This document shows, piece by piece, positions 1 to 10,738 of a DNA stretch of 41,226 nucleotides; within the stretch, counting starts at the first letter, position 1, and each line of letters opens with the position of its first letter. The notes below the pieces were generated by a model, which saw only the letters and a program-made list of their open reading frames with translations, searched no databases and was not told the DNA's origin. The stretch spans positions 1 to 41,226 of the forward strand of contig WRLX01000004.1 in NCBI GenBank assembly GCA_009777415.1. Direction: 5' to 3'. This DNA is from Oscillospiraceae bacterium. Its GTDB lineage: Bacteria > Bacillota > Clostridia > Oscillospirales > Ruminococcaceae. The position numbers were made by a program, and so were the translations under genes.

Positions 1-237
1 TACTGTATGCCTTGCCCTGCGGGCGTGAATATTCCGTGGTGTTTCTCGATTTGGAACGGATACGCCATTTATGAGAACCGCGGACATACCAACTGGTCAT
101 GGAGCATGGTTAATGAGGAGAACCGCCCCCATAATTGTAACGGGTGCGGCAAGTGCAACGATATATGCCCGCAGGGGATTGACGTAATCGCTGATTTAAA
201 GTTGGTTGACGGGGATATGGATGCGATTAAGTGGTGA
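1..237 (+). CDS. Aldo/keto reductase with 4Fe-4S domain, C-terminal fragment
   Basis: The frame is open at the window edge (tac tgt atg), so only the last 78 codons are present. It starts inside the motif C-M-P-C-P-A-G-V-N-I-P and ends with a second cluster motif, N-G-C-G-K-C-N-D-I-C-P. This arrangement is typical of the ferredoxin-like tail found on a class of aldo/keto reductases in anaerobes, where an N-terminal TIM barrel is followed by two cysteine groups binding 4Fe-4S clusters. The substrate cannot be inferred from the tail. The ATG at 7 is internal and not a start. No terminator is visible after the TGA; a promoter-like sequence for the next gene follows within 30 nt. Confidence 0.85.
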   Translation, partial: YCMPCPAGVNIPWCFSIWNGYAIYENRGHTNWSWSMVNEENRPHNCNGCGKCNDICPQGIDVIADLKLVDGDMDAIKW

Positions 238-263
238 AAAACAATCAAATGCACACAAACCCC

Positions 264-292
264 TTGCAATTTCTTTCAATATGTGGTATGAT
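264..292 (+). promoter_or_regulatory. SigA-like promoter for the S51-like gene
   Basis: TTGCAA and TATGAT are separated by 17 nt. It lies in the 220-nt gap after the reductase and points at the S51-like gene, with R-like and L-type repeat sequence between promoter and gene. Read by eye only. Confidence 0.5.
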
Positions 293-388
293 TATTCCCA
301 TATTTAGGTACAATACTATAAAAAGCAGACAAGAAACTCTAAACAGCACATTTGCGCAGAAATGATATGGGTAAAAGTTTGAAAAATA

Positions 389-461
389 AGAGAGGGCGAA
401 CCACCATGCCGCAAATTTCATTGAGATTTGTGCAAGGTGGGGCGGCATGGTCATAACGATG
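389..461 (+). repeat. L element copy A (uORF-bearing inverted repeat)
   Basis: An ACCATGCCGC arm and a GCGGCATGGT arm bracket AAATTTCATTGAGATTTGTGCAAGGTGGG. A 16-codon ORF starts at the ATG in the left arm (406) with the weak SD GAGGGCG, and reads MPQISLRFVQGGAAWS. Its TAA at 454-456 lies 2 nt before the ATG at 459. The R-like tail GGGTAAAAGTTTGAAAAA lies just upstream. Other copies precede nrdG, the sigma factor, rsmD, ybeY and tcdA. Confidence 0.8.
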
Positions 462-1124
462 ACAAATATTTTACTGAGCAGGTACGATATAAGTAAGCGT
501 TGGTGCTTAAAAGAACTGAAAAAGTATATCAAGAAAGATGCGCGGGTGGCTGTCGTTGCTTTTTCATTCGGCGATGAGATTTCCAATTCGGGCGAATGGG
601 ACAGGTTTTACGGCGAAAAAGGCGTACTGAGCGTTGCTATTGAAAAATCGCTCAAGCATTACGGGGTTCATCGTGAAAGTATAGAATATGTCGATTATTT
701 CCGCGATACTCCCGCAACGGCAAAACGCAAACTGCAAAACGCGGACATACTCTATTTTCCCGGAGGTGCGGCGGATAAAATCATGGCGCGGGTTATAGAG
801 CTTGAATTATATCACGCAATTGAAAATCACCGAGGTGTAGTAATCGGATTTGGCGCTGGTGCGCAGGTGCAGTTGGCGAATTACCACATTTCGTCGGATG
901 GCAAGCGGATGTGCTACAGCTTGGGATTCCGTTTTGCGGAGGGGTTTGACATCGAGCCTAATTACTCGGGAGATGAATCGCAAAACTATTTTATAGGGCG
1001 AGTTGTTACCGAGACGGGAGTCCCCGTTTACGCAATCGGAGAAGAAGGTGCGATTATTGTCGATAACGGCGCAATGAATGTGCTGGGCGATGTGCATTGC
1101 TTTAGAAAAAGGGAAACAGCTTAA
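459..1124 (+). CDS. Peptidase S51 / class I glutamine amidotransferase-like protein, nucleophile missing
   Basis: The 221-residue product resembles the peptidase S51 family (dipeptidase E/cyanophycinase-like, a class I GATase-like fold). Visible landmarks are DARVAVVAFSFGDE near the N-terminus, ADILYFPGGAADK around residue 98 and VVIGFGAGAQ around residue 130. In active members the last motif is G-x-S-A-G, where Ser is the nucleophile. Here the Ser position is Gly (GFGAG), so peptidase activity is unlikely unless another residue substitutes. The length fits the family. The start was set at 459, just after the L-element uORF stop; the track's ATG at 447 would add MVIT encoded by the repeat. 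An R-like remnant separates it from tgt, suggesting co-transcription. Confidence 0.75.
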   Translation: MTNILLSRYDISKRWCLKELKKYIKKDARVAVVAFSFGDEISNSGEWDRFYGEKGVLSVAIEKSLKHYGVHRESIEYVDYFRDTPATAKRKLQNADILYFPGGAADKIMARVIELELYHAIENHRGVVIGFGAGAQVQLANYHISSDGKRMCYSLGFRFAEGFDIEPNYSGDESQNYFIGRVVTETGVPVYAIGEEGAIIVDNGAMNVLGDVHCFRKRETA

Positions 1125-1154
1125 TAGACCTCTGTGCGGAAAGGGCATAGGTAA
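1125..1154 (+). repeat. R-type remnant carrying the tgt ribosome binding site
   Basis: The short spacer CTGTGCGGAAAGGGCATAGGTAA is recognisably the 3' tail of the R unit (GTGCAGAAAGGGCAAGGGTAAA). It fills the gap between the previous stop and the tgt ATG and supplies the SD GGAAAGG. Confidence 0.6.
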
Positions 1155-3501
<2,347 letters not shown>

Positions 3502-3506
3502 TTTTA

Positions 3507-3666
3507 GAACCTGTCTTCATAAGCAAACGCACTGCTAAAACGGCGAATTTTCTGCCATACTGCGTTGATTTTTGCTTAAATATGCACGGATATTCGCACA
3601 AAAATCGCCTTGTCTGACGAAAAATCCCGCTCGTTTTATCAGCACGTCGCTTATGAAGACAGGTTC
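3507..3666. mobile_element. LHE copy 1: 160-bp MITE-like long hairpin with 3-bp target duplication
   Basis: Perfect terminal inverted repeats GAACCTGTCTTCATAAGC/GCTTATGAAGACAGGTTC are flanked by direct TTA repeats (3504-3506 and 3667-3669). Inside are further arm pairing, the conserved segments GCCATACTGCGTTGATTTTTG and CGCCTTGTCTGACGA, and a central AAATATG/CGGATATT hairpin. There is no coding capacity, so it would be mobilised in trans if at all. It lies between the desulfurase and nifU genes, 5 nt after the desulfurase stop. Confidence 0.85.
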
Positions 3667-3722
3667 TTAGTCTGAGGCAACTAACTTACAAAAAAATAAA
3701 ATGTAATATGGAGATAGAGTAA

Positions 3723-4178
3723 ATGTATACAGATAAGGTTATGGAACACTTTGCAAATCCGAGCAATGTCGGGGAATTACCCGATGCTAACGGAATCGGC
3801 GAAGTAGGCAACGCCAAATGCGGCGATATTATGAAAATGTACTTGAAAATCGAAGGCGGGATTATACAAGATGTTCGATTTAAGACATTCGGGTGTGGCG
3901 CGGCGATTGCGACTTCATCAATTGCCACGGAATTAATAAAAGGCAAGCCGATTGAAGACGCACTTGCCCTTTCAAATAAAACCGTGGTAAAGGAATTAGG
4001 CGGACTTCCCGACGCTAAACTACACTGCTCCGTCTTGGCGGAACAAGCGGTAAAAGCCGCTGTCAGCGATTATTATAAGCGGCAGGGGATTGAGCCGTCG
4101 CTGTTTGTAATAGCAGTAAAAGACGGCACATCCCACGAGGAACACATATGTTGCGGCGAGGGCGGGAATTGTAGTTAA
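3723..4178 (+). CDS. NifU/IscU-type Fe-S cluster assembly scaffold
   Basis: The 151-residue scaffold receives sulfur from the adjacent desulfurase and builds a transient Fe-S cluster. The three conserved cysteines sit in NAKCGD, FGCGAA and LHCSVLAE, and the N-terminus YTDKVMEHFANPSNVGE is typical of the NifU N-domain. The C-terminal extension, with HICCGEGGNCS, carries three more cysteines, seen in some clostridial NifU-like proteins. The SD is GGAGATAGAGTAA ahead of ATG. The gene converges on leuS with only about 55 nt between stops and no obvious terminator. Confidence 0.93.
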   Translation: MYTDKVMEHFANPSNVGELPDANGIGEVGNAKCGDIMKMYLKIEGGIIQDVRFKTFGCGAAIATSSIATELIKGKPIEDALALSNKTVVKELGGLPDAKLHCSVLAEQAVKAAVSDYYKRQGIEPSLFVIAVKDGTSHEEHICCGEGGNCS

Positions 4179-4233
4179 AGCATCGGAACTCGTCCGCAAA
4201 TACCTACCCTCATATACACAATATACACACGGT

Positions 4234-6657
4234 TTACCGCACAACAAAATTCACCAGCTTATCGGGGACAACGATTTCCTTAACAATCGTCTTCCCGTCT
4301 AATGTTGCGCCTAATGCTGATTTGGCGGAGGTGAGCATTGCGGATTTATCACAGCCCGCCCGAATAACCGACTTGGCTCTGACTTTTCCGTTGATTTGAA
4401 TCGCTATTTCAACCTCGTCATCAACGCATAACGCCTCGTCATACTCGGGCAATGACTGTTCGTTGAGGATACCGAAACCCGCCGCCTCAAACATTTCCTC
4501 AGTGATATGCGGCGCGAATGGGTTAAGCAGGATTAAAAACGTCCTGAGTTCCGCTTTGTTAATTGAACCCGCCGCATAAATTTCGTTAATAAGCGACATT
4601 AATGCGGCAATCGCCGTATTAAATTTAAGGTTCTCTATATCATAGGTGACTTTTTTGATTGTTCTGTGAAAAGACGCTCCAAGCCCCTTGCTGTAATCAT
4701 TGACTTCCGCGCAGGGTGTGTCGCTTTCCTTTACAGTCAAGTTCTGCAAAGCCCAAACCCTGTCCAAAAAGCGTTTACAGCCTTTAATCCCTGTGGTACT
4801 CCATGGGGCAACTTTCTCAAAATCCCCCACAAACATCTCATACAGCCTTAATGCGTCCGCACCGTAATCGCGGATTACATCGTCGGGGTTAATGACATTC
4901 CCGCGCGATTTTGACATTTTCTGCATATCCTCGCCGAGAATCATTCCGTGCGAGGTTCGTTTTTGATACGGTTCTTTAGTTGTCACAACTCCTATATCAT
5001 ACAAAAATTTGTGCCAAAACCTTGAGTACAGCAAATGCAGTGTGGTATGCTCCATTCCGCCATTGTACCAATTGATATTCATCCAGTAATCAAGCTTTTC
5101 TTTAGATGCCAATTCATTTTTATTGTGCGGGTCGCAGTAACGCAGGAAATACCACGAACTCCCCGCCCATTGCGGCATTGTATCGGTTTCCCGCTTTGCA
5201 TCGCCGCCGCATTCGGGGCAGGTTGTATTAATAAACCCGTCTAAAGCGGCTAACGGTGATTCGCCTGTATCAGTCGGAATATATGACTCCACCTCAGGCA
5301 GTTTCAGCGGCAACTCACTTTCGGGAATCGCAACCCACCCGCATTTGCCGCAGTTGACAAGCGGGATTGGCTCGCCCCAATAACGCTGACGGCTGAACAC
5401 CCAATCACGCAGTTTATAGTTAATTTTGGGTTCGCCTATCTTATTCTCAAAAAGCCAATCGGTAATTTTAGCCTTTGCCTCCTCAACGCTCAACCCGTCT
5501 AAAAAACCGGAATTTACCATAACCCCTGTGTCACAGTCAACAAAAGCCTCTTTTTCTATATCTCCGCCCTTTACAACTTCCACAACAGGCAACTCGAATT
5601 TCCGCGCAAATTCCCAGTCGCGGGTGTCATGACCGGGGACTGCCATAATCGCGCCTGTGCCATAGCTCATCAAGACATAATCGGAGACAAAAATCGGTAT
5701 TTCCTTGTTGTTCACGGGATTAATTGCCGATACTCCGTCTAATTTTACGCCGGACTTGTCCTTATTCATTTCGCTTCGTTCAAAGTCGGATTTCCGCCCC
5801 GCCGCCGCCTTGTACTCTTCTATTTCAGGTAAATTATTAAGCCTGTCCGCCCACTTTTCTATATAAGGGTGTTCGGGAGAAATAACCATGTAAGTCGCAC
5901 CAAAGAGTGTATCGGGGCGGGTTGTGTATACTCTCATTGTTTCCCCGGCAGTTGTCTTGAAATCAACTTCCGCACCCGTGCTTCTGCCAATCCAGTTAAT
6001 CTGCGATAATCTGACACGCTCCGGGTAATCCACCCCATCCAAGTCGTCAATAAGCCGCTGTGCATACTCGGTAATTTTCAGCATCCACTGGCTCTTGACT
6101 TTCCGCACGACTTCACTGTGGCAACGCTCGCAACTCCCGTCAACGACCTCCTCATTTGCAAGCACGACCTTACAATCTGTACACCAATTTACCGCCATTT
6201 CCTTTTTATAAGCAAGTCCCTTTTTAAACAACTGCAAAAAAATCCACTGTGTCCATTTATAGTATTCGGGGTCAGTGGTATTGACTTCCCTTGACCAGTC
6301 AAACGAAAACCCGATTGCTTTTGATTGTCTTGTGAAATTCTTAATGTTTTCGGCGGTGACTGCCGCAGGGTGGATTTTGTTTTTGATTGCAAAATTTTCG
6401 GTAGGTAGTCCGAACGCATCCCACCCGAACGGATAGAGTACATTATAGCCTTCTAACCTGCGTTTCCTTGCGAGAATATCCATTGCCGTATACGGACGCG
6501 GATGACCTATATGAAGCCCTTGTCCCGATGGGTAGGGAAACTCCACAAGAACGTAGAACTTTTCCTTATTTTTGTCCTCGCTCACCTTAAAGGTTTCATG
6601 CTCGTCCCAATAATTCTGCCACTTTTTTTCGATTGCCGTATAATCATAATTTCCCAT
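4234..6657 (-). CDS. leuS: Leucyl-tRNA synthetase
   Basis: The class Ia synthetase charges tRNA-Leu. Visible are the HIGH box ([10 protein letters not shown], residues ~47-56), the Zn-type cysteines CTDCK...CERCH, the CP1 editing domain ([15 protein letters not shown] and the [19 protein letters not shown] segment) and [16 protein letters not shown]. The 807-residue length is normal. The track ORF starts 18 codons earlier, but those residues ([18 protein letters not shown]) are translated R repeat; [13 protein letters not shown] is the family N-terminus and is preceded by GGGGAAAGGG. No T-box leader is visible; the upstream region is entirely an R array. It is the last gene of speE-speB-leuS. 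Confidence 0.97.
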   Translation of the reverse strand: MGNYDYTAIEKKWQNYWDEHETFKVSEDKNKEKFYVLVEFPYPSGQGLHIGHPRPYTAMDILARKRRLEGYNVLYPFGWDAFGLPTENFAIKNKIHPAAVTAENIKNFTRQSKAIGFSFDWSREVNTTDPEYYKWTQWIFLQLFKKGLAYKKEMAVNWCTDCKVVLANEEVVDGSCERCHSEVVRKVKSQWMLKITEYAQRLIDDLDGVDYPERVRLSQINWIGRSTGAEVDFKTTAGETMRVYTTRPDTLFGATYMVISPEHPYIEKWADRLNNLPEIEEYKAAAGRKSDFERSEMNKDKSGVKLDGVSAINPVNNKEIPIFVSDYVLMSYGTGAIMAVPGHDTRDWEFARKFELPVVEVVKGGDIEKEAFVDCDTGVMVNSGFLDGLSVEEAKAKITDWLFENKIGEPKINYKLRDWVFSRQRYWGEPIPLVNCGKCGWVAIPESELPLKLPEVESYIPTDTGESPLAALDGFINTTCPECGGDAKRETDTMPQWAGSSWYFLRYCDPHNKNELASKEKLDYWMNINWYNGGMEHTTLHLLYSRFWHKFLYDIGVVTTKEPYQKRTSHGMILGEDMQKMSKSRGNVINPDDVIRDYGADALRLYEMFVGDFEKVAPWSTTGIKGCKRFLDRVWALQNLTVKESDTPCAEVNDYSKGLGASFHRTIKKVTYDIENLKFNTAIAALMSLINEIYAAGSINKAELRTFLILLNPFAPHITEEMFEAAGFGILNEQSLPEYDEALCVDDEVEIAIQINGKVRAKSVIRAGCDKSAMLTSAKSALGATLDGKTIVKEIVVPDKLVNFVVR

Positions 6658-6660
6658 TCT

Positions 6661-6870
6661 TTTACCCTTTCCCCTTCTGCACAAGTGTGCTATATAAATT
6701 CGTTTTCCCATTTAACCGGAGTTTTGATTTCAATCTTTTACCCTTTCCCCCTCTGCACAAGTGTGCTATATAAATTCGTTTTCCCATTTAACCGGAGTTT
6801 TGATTTCAATCTTTTACCCTTTCCCCTTCTGCACAAGTGTGCCACATAAATTTATTTTCCCCGTTTACCG
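6661..6870 (-). repeat. R array, about 2.8 copies of a 76-bp unit, between speB and leuS
   Basis: The motif TTTACCC (plus strand) recurs at 6661, 6737 and 6813, an exact 76-bp period with almost no divergence between the first two units. In gene sense each unit runs GGGAAAACGAATTTATATAG, GCACACTTGTGC (a small hairpin), AGAAGGGGAAAGGGTAAAA and a linker. The most distal unit overlaps the last codons of speB. Confidence 0.9.
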
Positions 6871-7724
6871 GAGACTACGGACAGCAACAGCTCACGCAGG
6901 ACTTTTCCCGCAGTTGCCGCACAAACTCCGTTGTTATCATATGGCGGAGAGTATTCCGCTAAATCTGCGCCTACAATGTTCATATTCATCGTAACACAAA
7001 ACTCCTTAATCATTCCCCGCAGGTAATTAAACCGCCATCCACCCGCCTCGGGAGTCCCCGTTGCGGGAAATTCGGACGGGTCAAGTACATCAAGGTCAAT
7101 TGTCATATATACGGGAGTATTTCCCAAGTCTCTCCCCAAATCCCGTTCAAAGTCCCCGTTTATGAATACCCGCTCTTTTGACCACTTAAATTCTTCGCGA
7201 GTTCCCGAGCGTATGCCGAAGCTGTGGATTTTATTATCGCCGACTAATTCCCAAGCCCGCCGCATTACACAAGCGTGGGACAGCTTTTCGCCGAGGTACT
7301 CATCGCGCAAGTCCGTGTGTGCGTCAAAGTGGATTATGTGCAAATCGGGATACTTTTCAAGGCAAGCTTCAACTGCGGGCAATGTTACAAGATGTTCCCC
7401 CCCGAGCATAATCGGGATTTTATTATCGTACACAATATCGCTTGCCCCCGCCTTGACAATACCGAGTACTTTTTCGGTATTACCGAACGGCAACTCTAAC
7501 TCGCCCGAATCAAACACTTTTATATCGCTCAAATCACGCTCTAAATAAGGGCTGTATGTTTCAAGCCCGTAGCTTTCACTGCGGATTACCTTTCCGGCAA
7601 ACCGCGTACCGGGTCGGTAGGATGTGGTCCCGTCAAATCCCGCGCCGAATAAAACAATGTCTGCGGATTCGTAATCACTGTCGCATCCGATAAACCTGTC
7701 GGTAATAATAGATTTGTTTAACAT
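6852..7724 (-). CDS. speB: Agmatinase (ureohydrolase family)
   Basis: The enzyme hydrolyses agmatine to putrescine and urea. The binuclear Mn ligands are visible in MLGGEH, HFDAHTDLR and TIDLDVLDPSEFPATGTPE, and the N-terminal GAGFDGTTSYRPGTRFAG motif is typical. The length, 290 residues, is normal. It follows speE on the same strand, consistent with a short polyamine operon (putrescine, then spermidine). The last codons, SGKRGK and stop, are encoded by the beginning of the R array (CCGGTAAACGGGGAAAATAA), so the repeat forms the gene's 3' end. An arginase function is possible but the context favours agmatinase. Confidence 0.92.
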   Translation of the reverse strand: MLNKSIITDRFIGCDSDYESADIVLFGAGFDGTTSYRPGTRFAGKVIRSESYGLETYSPYLERDLSDIKVFDSGELELPFGNTEKVLGIVKAGASDIVYDNKIPIMLGGEHLVTLPAVEACLEKYPDLHIIHFDAHTDLRDEYLGEKLSHACVMRRAWELVGDNKIHSFGIRSGTREEFKWSKERVFINGDFERDLGRDLGNTPVYMTIDLDVLDPSEFPATGTPEAGGWRFNYLRGMIKEFCVTMNMNIVGADLAEYSPPYDNNGVCAATAGKVLRELLLSVVSGKRGK

Positions 7725-7728
7725 ATAC

Positions 7729-7806
7729 TTTTACCCATGCCCTTTCTGCACAAATGTGCCATAAAAATTCGCTTTCCCATTTGCGTAGACTTATTTTCAA
7801 ACTTTT
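7729..7806 (-). repeat. Single R unit before speB
   Basis: One copy: AAATGGGAAAGCGAATTTTT, GGCACATTTGTGC, AGAAAGGGCATGGGTAAAAG in speB sense. It fills nearly all of the gap between speE and speB and supplies the speB SD. Confidence 0.85.
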
Positions 7807-7819
7807 TAACTCCCGATTT

Positions 7820-8713
7820 TCAACTCTCAACTCTTAAATCCCAACCCTCAACACCCCGCAATAGTTCCTCTACATAAGTCGGCAAGGCAAATGCACCCCT
7901 GTGCAGATTTGTATTGTAATAGCGGCTCTTGATTCCCAAAGCGTTCCACCTTTCGTCTTGTAAATCGTTGGTGGGGTGAATTTTCTTGCTCGCGAATCCG
8001 AAAAGCCAATGCCCCGAAGGATAGGTCGGGATATGCGCCTGATACACTTTGCTAATCGGGAAAGACTCGACTATTCGCTTATGCGCCCGTTGCATTGCTG
8101 CCGCGTCTTTGTGGTAAAACGGGCTTTCGTGCTGATTAACCATGATTCCGTTTTCGGTAAGCGCGTTAAAGCAGTTGCCGTAAAACTCTTTCTTAAACAA
8201 TCCCTCGCCCGGCCCTTGCGGGTCTGTGGAATCGACTATTATTATATCGTAGGCATTTTCACGGCTACGCACGAATTTTAACCCGTCTTGATAGTAAATA
8301 CTAAGTCTCGGGTCATCGAAGCAACAGGCAGTCCCCGGCAAAAACTCTTTACAAGCTTTTACCACAATCTCATCAATTTCAACCATGTCAATTTTTGTAA
8401 TACAACTATAGCGGCACAGCTCGCGGATTGCTCCGCCGTCCCCCGCGCCTATAACCAACACAGAGCCTGTACCTTTATCCGACAAGTGAGGCAATGCTGC
8501 CGCCATGGGTACGTGTACAATCATGTCATGGTAGATGAACTCGTCCCGCTCGCTCAACATCATAAATCCGTCAAGAGTTAAGAACCGCCCGAACTCCTCC
8601 GATTCAAACACGTCTATTCGCTGTATTCCGGATTCCGCCGAAAAAAGTTGTTTTGTGACTTTAATCGAAAGCTTTACCGTTTTTGTGTGACACTCGTTAA
8701 ACCACAAATCCAT
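7820..8713 (-). CDS. speE: Spermidine synthase (polyamine aminopropyltransferase)
   Basis: The enzyme transfers an aminopropyl group from decarboxylated SAM to putrescine. It has the N-terminal beta domain (SAESGIQRIDVFESEEFGRFLTLDG), the MLSERDEFIYHDMIVHVP segment, the Rossmann motif VLVIGAGDGGAIRELCRY, the acidic VEIDEIVV strand and the gatekeeping DSTDPQGPGEGLF. At 297 residues it is full length. The start was moved 9 codons from the track ORF (MVRKDKGKN is R repeat) to MDLWFNECHTKT. It is first in the operon speE-speB-leuS. A promoter lies beyond the four-copy R array. speD is not in the window. Confidence 0.95.
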   Translation of the reverse strand: MDLWFNECHTKTVKLSIKVTKQLFSAESGIQRIDVFESEEFGRFLTLDGFMMLSERDEFIYHDMIVHVPMAAALPHLSDKGTGSVLVIGAGDGGAIRELCRYSCITKIDMVEIDEIVVKACKEFLPGTACCFDDPRLSIYYQDGLKFVRSRENAYDIIIVDSTDPQGPGEGLFKKEFYGNCFNALTENGIMVNQHESPFYHKDAAAMQRAHKRIVESFPISKVYQAHIPTYPSGHWLFGFASKKIHPTNDLQDERWNALGIKSRYYNTNLHRGAFALPTYVEELLRGVEGWDLRVES

Positions 8714-8714
8714 G

Positions 8715-8978
8715 TTTTTACCCTTGTCCTTTCTGACCATGTGAGCTATAAAAGTTTCGTTTTCCGCATTTACGCAGATTTACTTTCAAACTTTTTACCC
8801 TTGCCCTGTCTGACTAAGTGAGCTATAAAAGTTTCGCTTTCCGCATTTACGCAGATTTACTTTCAAACTTTTTACCCTTGCCCTTTCTGACCATGTGAGC
8901 TATAAAAGTTTCGTTTTCCGCATTTACGCAGATTTACTTTCAAACTTTTTACCCTTGCCCTTTCTGACTAAGTGAGCC
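8715..8978 (-). repeat. R array, four copies of a 77-bp unit, in the speE leader
   Basis: The motif TTTTTACCC recurs at 8715, 8792, 8869 and 8946 (period 77). Units are nearly identical to each other but differ from the leuS, mnmA and dgkA arrays, showing within-array homogenisation. In this array the hairpin position reads GCTCACATGGTC or GCTCACTTAGTC and alternates between copies 1/3 and 2/4. The whole mRNA leader of speE is repeat. Confidence 0.92.
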
Positions 8979-9000
8979 TCGCATATGCTAATTACTAACT

Positions 9001-9029
9001 ATTATACCATGAATTGTCTGGGTTTGCAA
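9001..9029 (-). promoter_or_regulatory. Promoter for speE-speB-leuS
   Basis: On the minus strand TTGCAA, a 17-nt spacer and TATAAT, upstream of the four-unit R array. The predicted leader is therefore about 280 nt, mostly repeat. Confidence 0.7.
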
Positions 9030-9068
9030 CAAAAAAATCGGGAATATTATTAATATTAAAAAAAACAC

Positions 9069-9097
9069 TTTACAAATACCAACAAAAGGTATATAAT
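9069..9097 (+). promoter_or_regulatory. Promoter for the YtxH-like gene
   Basis: TTTACA and TATAAT with exactly 17 nt between, in AT-rich sequence, about 75 nt upstream of the ATG. Confidence 0.8.
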
Positions 9098-9173
9098 AGA
9101 TATTAAACCTCCGCGGAAACTAACGTACGGTGGTAGTATATTCACTTCTTGCTGAATTTAGCAAGGGAAAGGT

Positions 9174-9701
9174 ATGGGTAAAATTATGAAATTGGCATTG
9201 GCGGCTTTTGGCGTAGCGACTTTAGTAGGAGTCGGCTATATCATTGGTAAAAAAGTAATGGAAAAGAAAAAATCGGAGGAGGATTATTACGAATTCGATG
9301 AAACCGGCGATTCGGGCGAATTTGTCTCAAGTGAACACACAGACGAAGACGGCGGACCGGATGTCGGCGTTTACGCAAAGGAAAAATACGGCGACAAGAT
9401 TCGCAAAGCTTCCCTCTTTGCGGTCGGCGCAATCAAAACCGGGGCGGATAAGCTCGGGGAAACTTTTAACGACATAAAAACGAAGGACATGGTAAAAAAA
9501 GGCGAACAAACATTTGAGGCTGTAAAAGAAACAGGCGGAAACATCAAAAATGATATCAAAAGAGACATTGAGGATTTAAAAAGCATGGTCTCTTCAATTG
9601 AAGACGAGGTGCAGGAATCACAATTGTTTGAAAAAGCCGAAAACACTGCGCGGGAAGTCACCGACGAAGTAAAAGATATTTTCGGCGAGGGCAATAAATA
9701 G
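9174..9701 (+). CDS. YtxH-like membrane-anchored coiled-coil protein
   Basis: This 175-residue protein has an N-terminal hydrophobic segment (MKLALAAFGVATLVGVGYIIGKKV) followed by a very charged region and repeats rich in Lys, Glu, Asp and Thr likely to be helical. This is the architecture of YtxH/gas-vesicle-like small stress proteins of Firmicutes; no enzymatic motif is visible. The start at 9174 has AAGGG at a suitable distance; the ATG at 9186 is an alternative. It has its own promoter and is followed by a GC-rich hairpin, so it is probably monocistronic. Function is unknown. Confidence 0.7.
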   Translation: MGKIMKLALAAFGVATLVGVGYIIGKKVMEKKKSEEDYYEFDETGDSGEFVSSEHTDEDGGPDVGVYAKEKYGDKIRKASLFAVGAIKTGADKLGETFNDIKTKDMVKKGEQTFEAVKETGGNIKNDIKRDIEDLKSMVSSIEDEVQESQLFEKAENTAREVTDEVKDIFGEGNK

Positions 9702-9714
9702 AAACGAATATTTC

Positions 9715-9743
9715 AAGCGGCGGGTTATGCAAAACCGCCGCTT
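9715..9743 (+). terminator. Terminator-like hairpin after the YtxH-like gene
   Basis: AAGCGGCGG and CCGCCGCTT form a 9-bp stem, followed by ATATTATTAA rather than a clean T run. Plausible terminator for the upstream gene. Confidence 0.6.
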
Positions 9744-9747
9744 ATAT

Positions 9748-9910
9748 TATTAATCCGCAACAAAACTCTTATACACTTTGCCTTGTATTTTTGCCGCCGT
9801 ACTGCGTTGATTTTTGTTCAAATATAAGCGTATATTCTCGCAAAAATCGCCTTGTCTGCCGACAAAAATTCTGCGGCAAATAGCGTCAAGACTTCCGTTG
9901 CGAATTAATA
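9748..9910. mobile_element. LHE copy 3: long hairpin overlapping the tcdA stop codon
   Basis: The core GCCGTACTGCGTTGATTTTTG ... CAAAAATCGCCTTGTCTG is the same as in the other LHE copies, but the outer arms differ: TATTAATCCGCAAC pairs with GTTGCGAATTAATA. The right arm supplies the TAA stop of tcdA (9905-9907). Length 163 bp by arm-to-arm measure. The arms hold a few mismatches, so this is probably an older copy. Confidence 0.75.
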
Positions 9911-10669
9911 TTGCGCTATCGCAACCAAATCATTAATGAGCTCTCCGGCGATAATCAAGCCCGCAACAGCTGGAACAAATGAGTTGCTGCCGGGAATCTG
10001 CCGCCTTCGGGTGCATTTTCGAACCGTATTGGGCGGACAGACACAATTTGTCTTACAGCTTGTCAGCACATCTTCTTTAGGCGTGATTACATCTTCCTTA
10101 GAATACACAACTTTCAGTTTCGGAATACCTCGCTTGCGCAATTCGCGCCGCATTACTTTTGCAAGCGGGCATACTGAGGTTTTGTATATATCCGCAACTT
10201 CAAAAGCCGCAGCATTGAGCTTATTCCCCGCCCCCATTGAGCTTATTACGGGAACGCCGCACTCATGTGCTTTTACGGCAAGCTCGATTTTCCCCGACAC
10301 TGTGTCAATCGCATCTATTATATAGTCGTATTTCGATAAATCAACTTGTGCCGATGTATCGGGCAAGTAAAAAATCTTGTACTTTTCCACAACGGCAGCG
10401 GGATTAATTTCAAGTACCCGTGACTTTGCCGCATCAACCTTATACAATCCTACGGTATTTACCGTCGCGTGTAATTGTCGGTTTATATTGGTAATGCAAA
10501 CCCTGTCATCGTCGAACAATGCCAATTTGCCCACCCCGCTTCGGGCAAGCGCCTCAACTGCATATCCGCCGACTCCGCCGATTCCGAACACAGCTACATT
10601 AGCATTGTACAATTTTGACATACCGTCTTTACCGTAGATTAATTCCGTTCTCGAAAACTTATTTAACAT
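9905..10669 (-). CDS. tcdA: tRNA threonylcarbamoyladenosine dehydratase (ThiF/E1-like)
   Basis: This ATP-dependent enzyme of the ThiF/MoeB superfamily cyclises t6A37 in tRNA to ct6A. It shows SRTELIYGKDGMSKL at the N-terminus, the nucleotide motif VAVFGIGGVGGYAVEALARSGVG, the DDDRVCITNINRQL segment, a SMGAGNK loop and C-terminal CVCPPNTVRKC cysteines. The length of 254 residues is typical. The start was set at 10669 (MLNKFSRTE); the upstream in-frame ATG at 10711 overlaps an SD within a degenerate L element. The last codons and stop come from the LHE arm. The family assignment is firm, the substrate inferred from similarity. Confidence 0.88.
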   Translation of the reverse strand: MLNKFSRTELIYGKDGMSKLYNANVAVFGIGGVGGYAVEALARSGVGKLALFDDDRVCITNINRQLHATVNTVGLYKVDAAKSRVLEINPAAVVEKYKIFYLPDTSAQVDLSKYDYIIDAIDTVSGKIELAVKAHECGVPVISSMGAGNKLNAAAFEVADIYKTSVCPLAKVMRRELRKRGIPKLKVVYSKEDVITPKEDVLTSCKTNCVCPPNTVRKCTRRRQIPGSNSFVPAVAGLIIAGELINDLVAIAQY

Positions 10670-10722
10670 TTCCGTGACCACGCTGCCTACTTTCTCGGCA
10701 TGGTGGTACATCCTTTCTTAGA
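10667..10722 (-). repeat. L element copy F, degenerate, before tcdA
   Basis: In tcdA sense: AAGAAAGGATGTACCACCATGCCG, then GGCAGCGTGGTCACGGAAATG. Both arms are recognisable but the stem is eroded. The uORF starting at ATGCCG is cut to four codons (MPRK, TAG). Confidence 0.6.
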
Positions 10723-10738
10723 AACTGACTGACTATAA

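Noticed and set aside
245-586. Minus ORF of 113 codons containing MPPHLAQISMKFAAWW
   Set aside because: It is the reverse reading of L copy A and the S51-like gene; the same peptide appears opposite every L copy because the element is an inverted repeat.
3506-3667. Intrinsic terminator for the cysteine desulfurase gene
   Set aside because: The hairpin is a 160-bp element with target duplications and no T run; related copies occur elsewhere in both orientations.
6659-6711. N-terminal extension of leuS ([18 protein letters not shown])
   Set aside because: It is translated R repeat; the same peptide pattern appears before ahcY, mnmA, the acyl-CoA ligase and the PHP gene, and family alignment starts at the next Met.
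6661-6870. T-box riboswitch upstream of leuS
   Set aside because: No specifier stem, T-box UGGNACC sequence or terminator; the region is wholly R repeat.
6661-8978. CRISPR-like reading of the R arrays
   Set aside because: Units are contiguous 76-77 bp tandem copies with no unique spacers and no cas genes.
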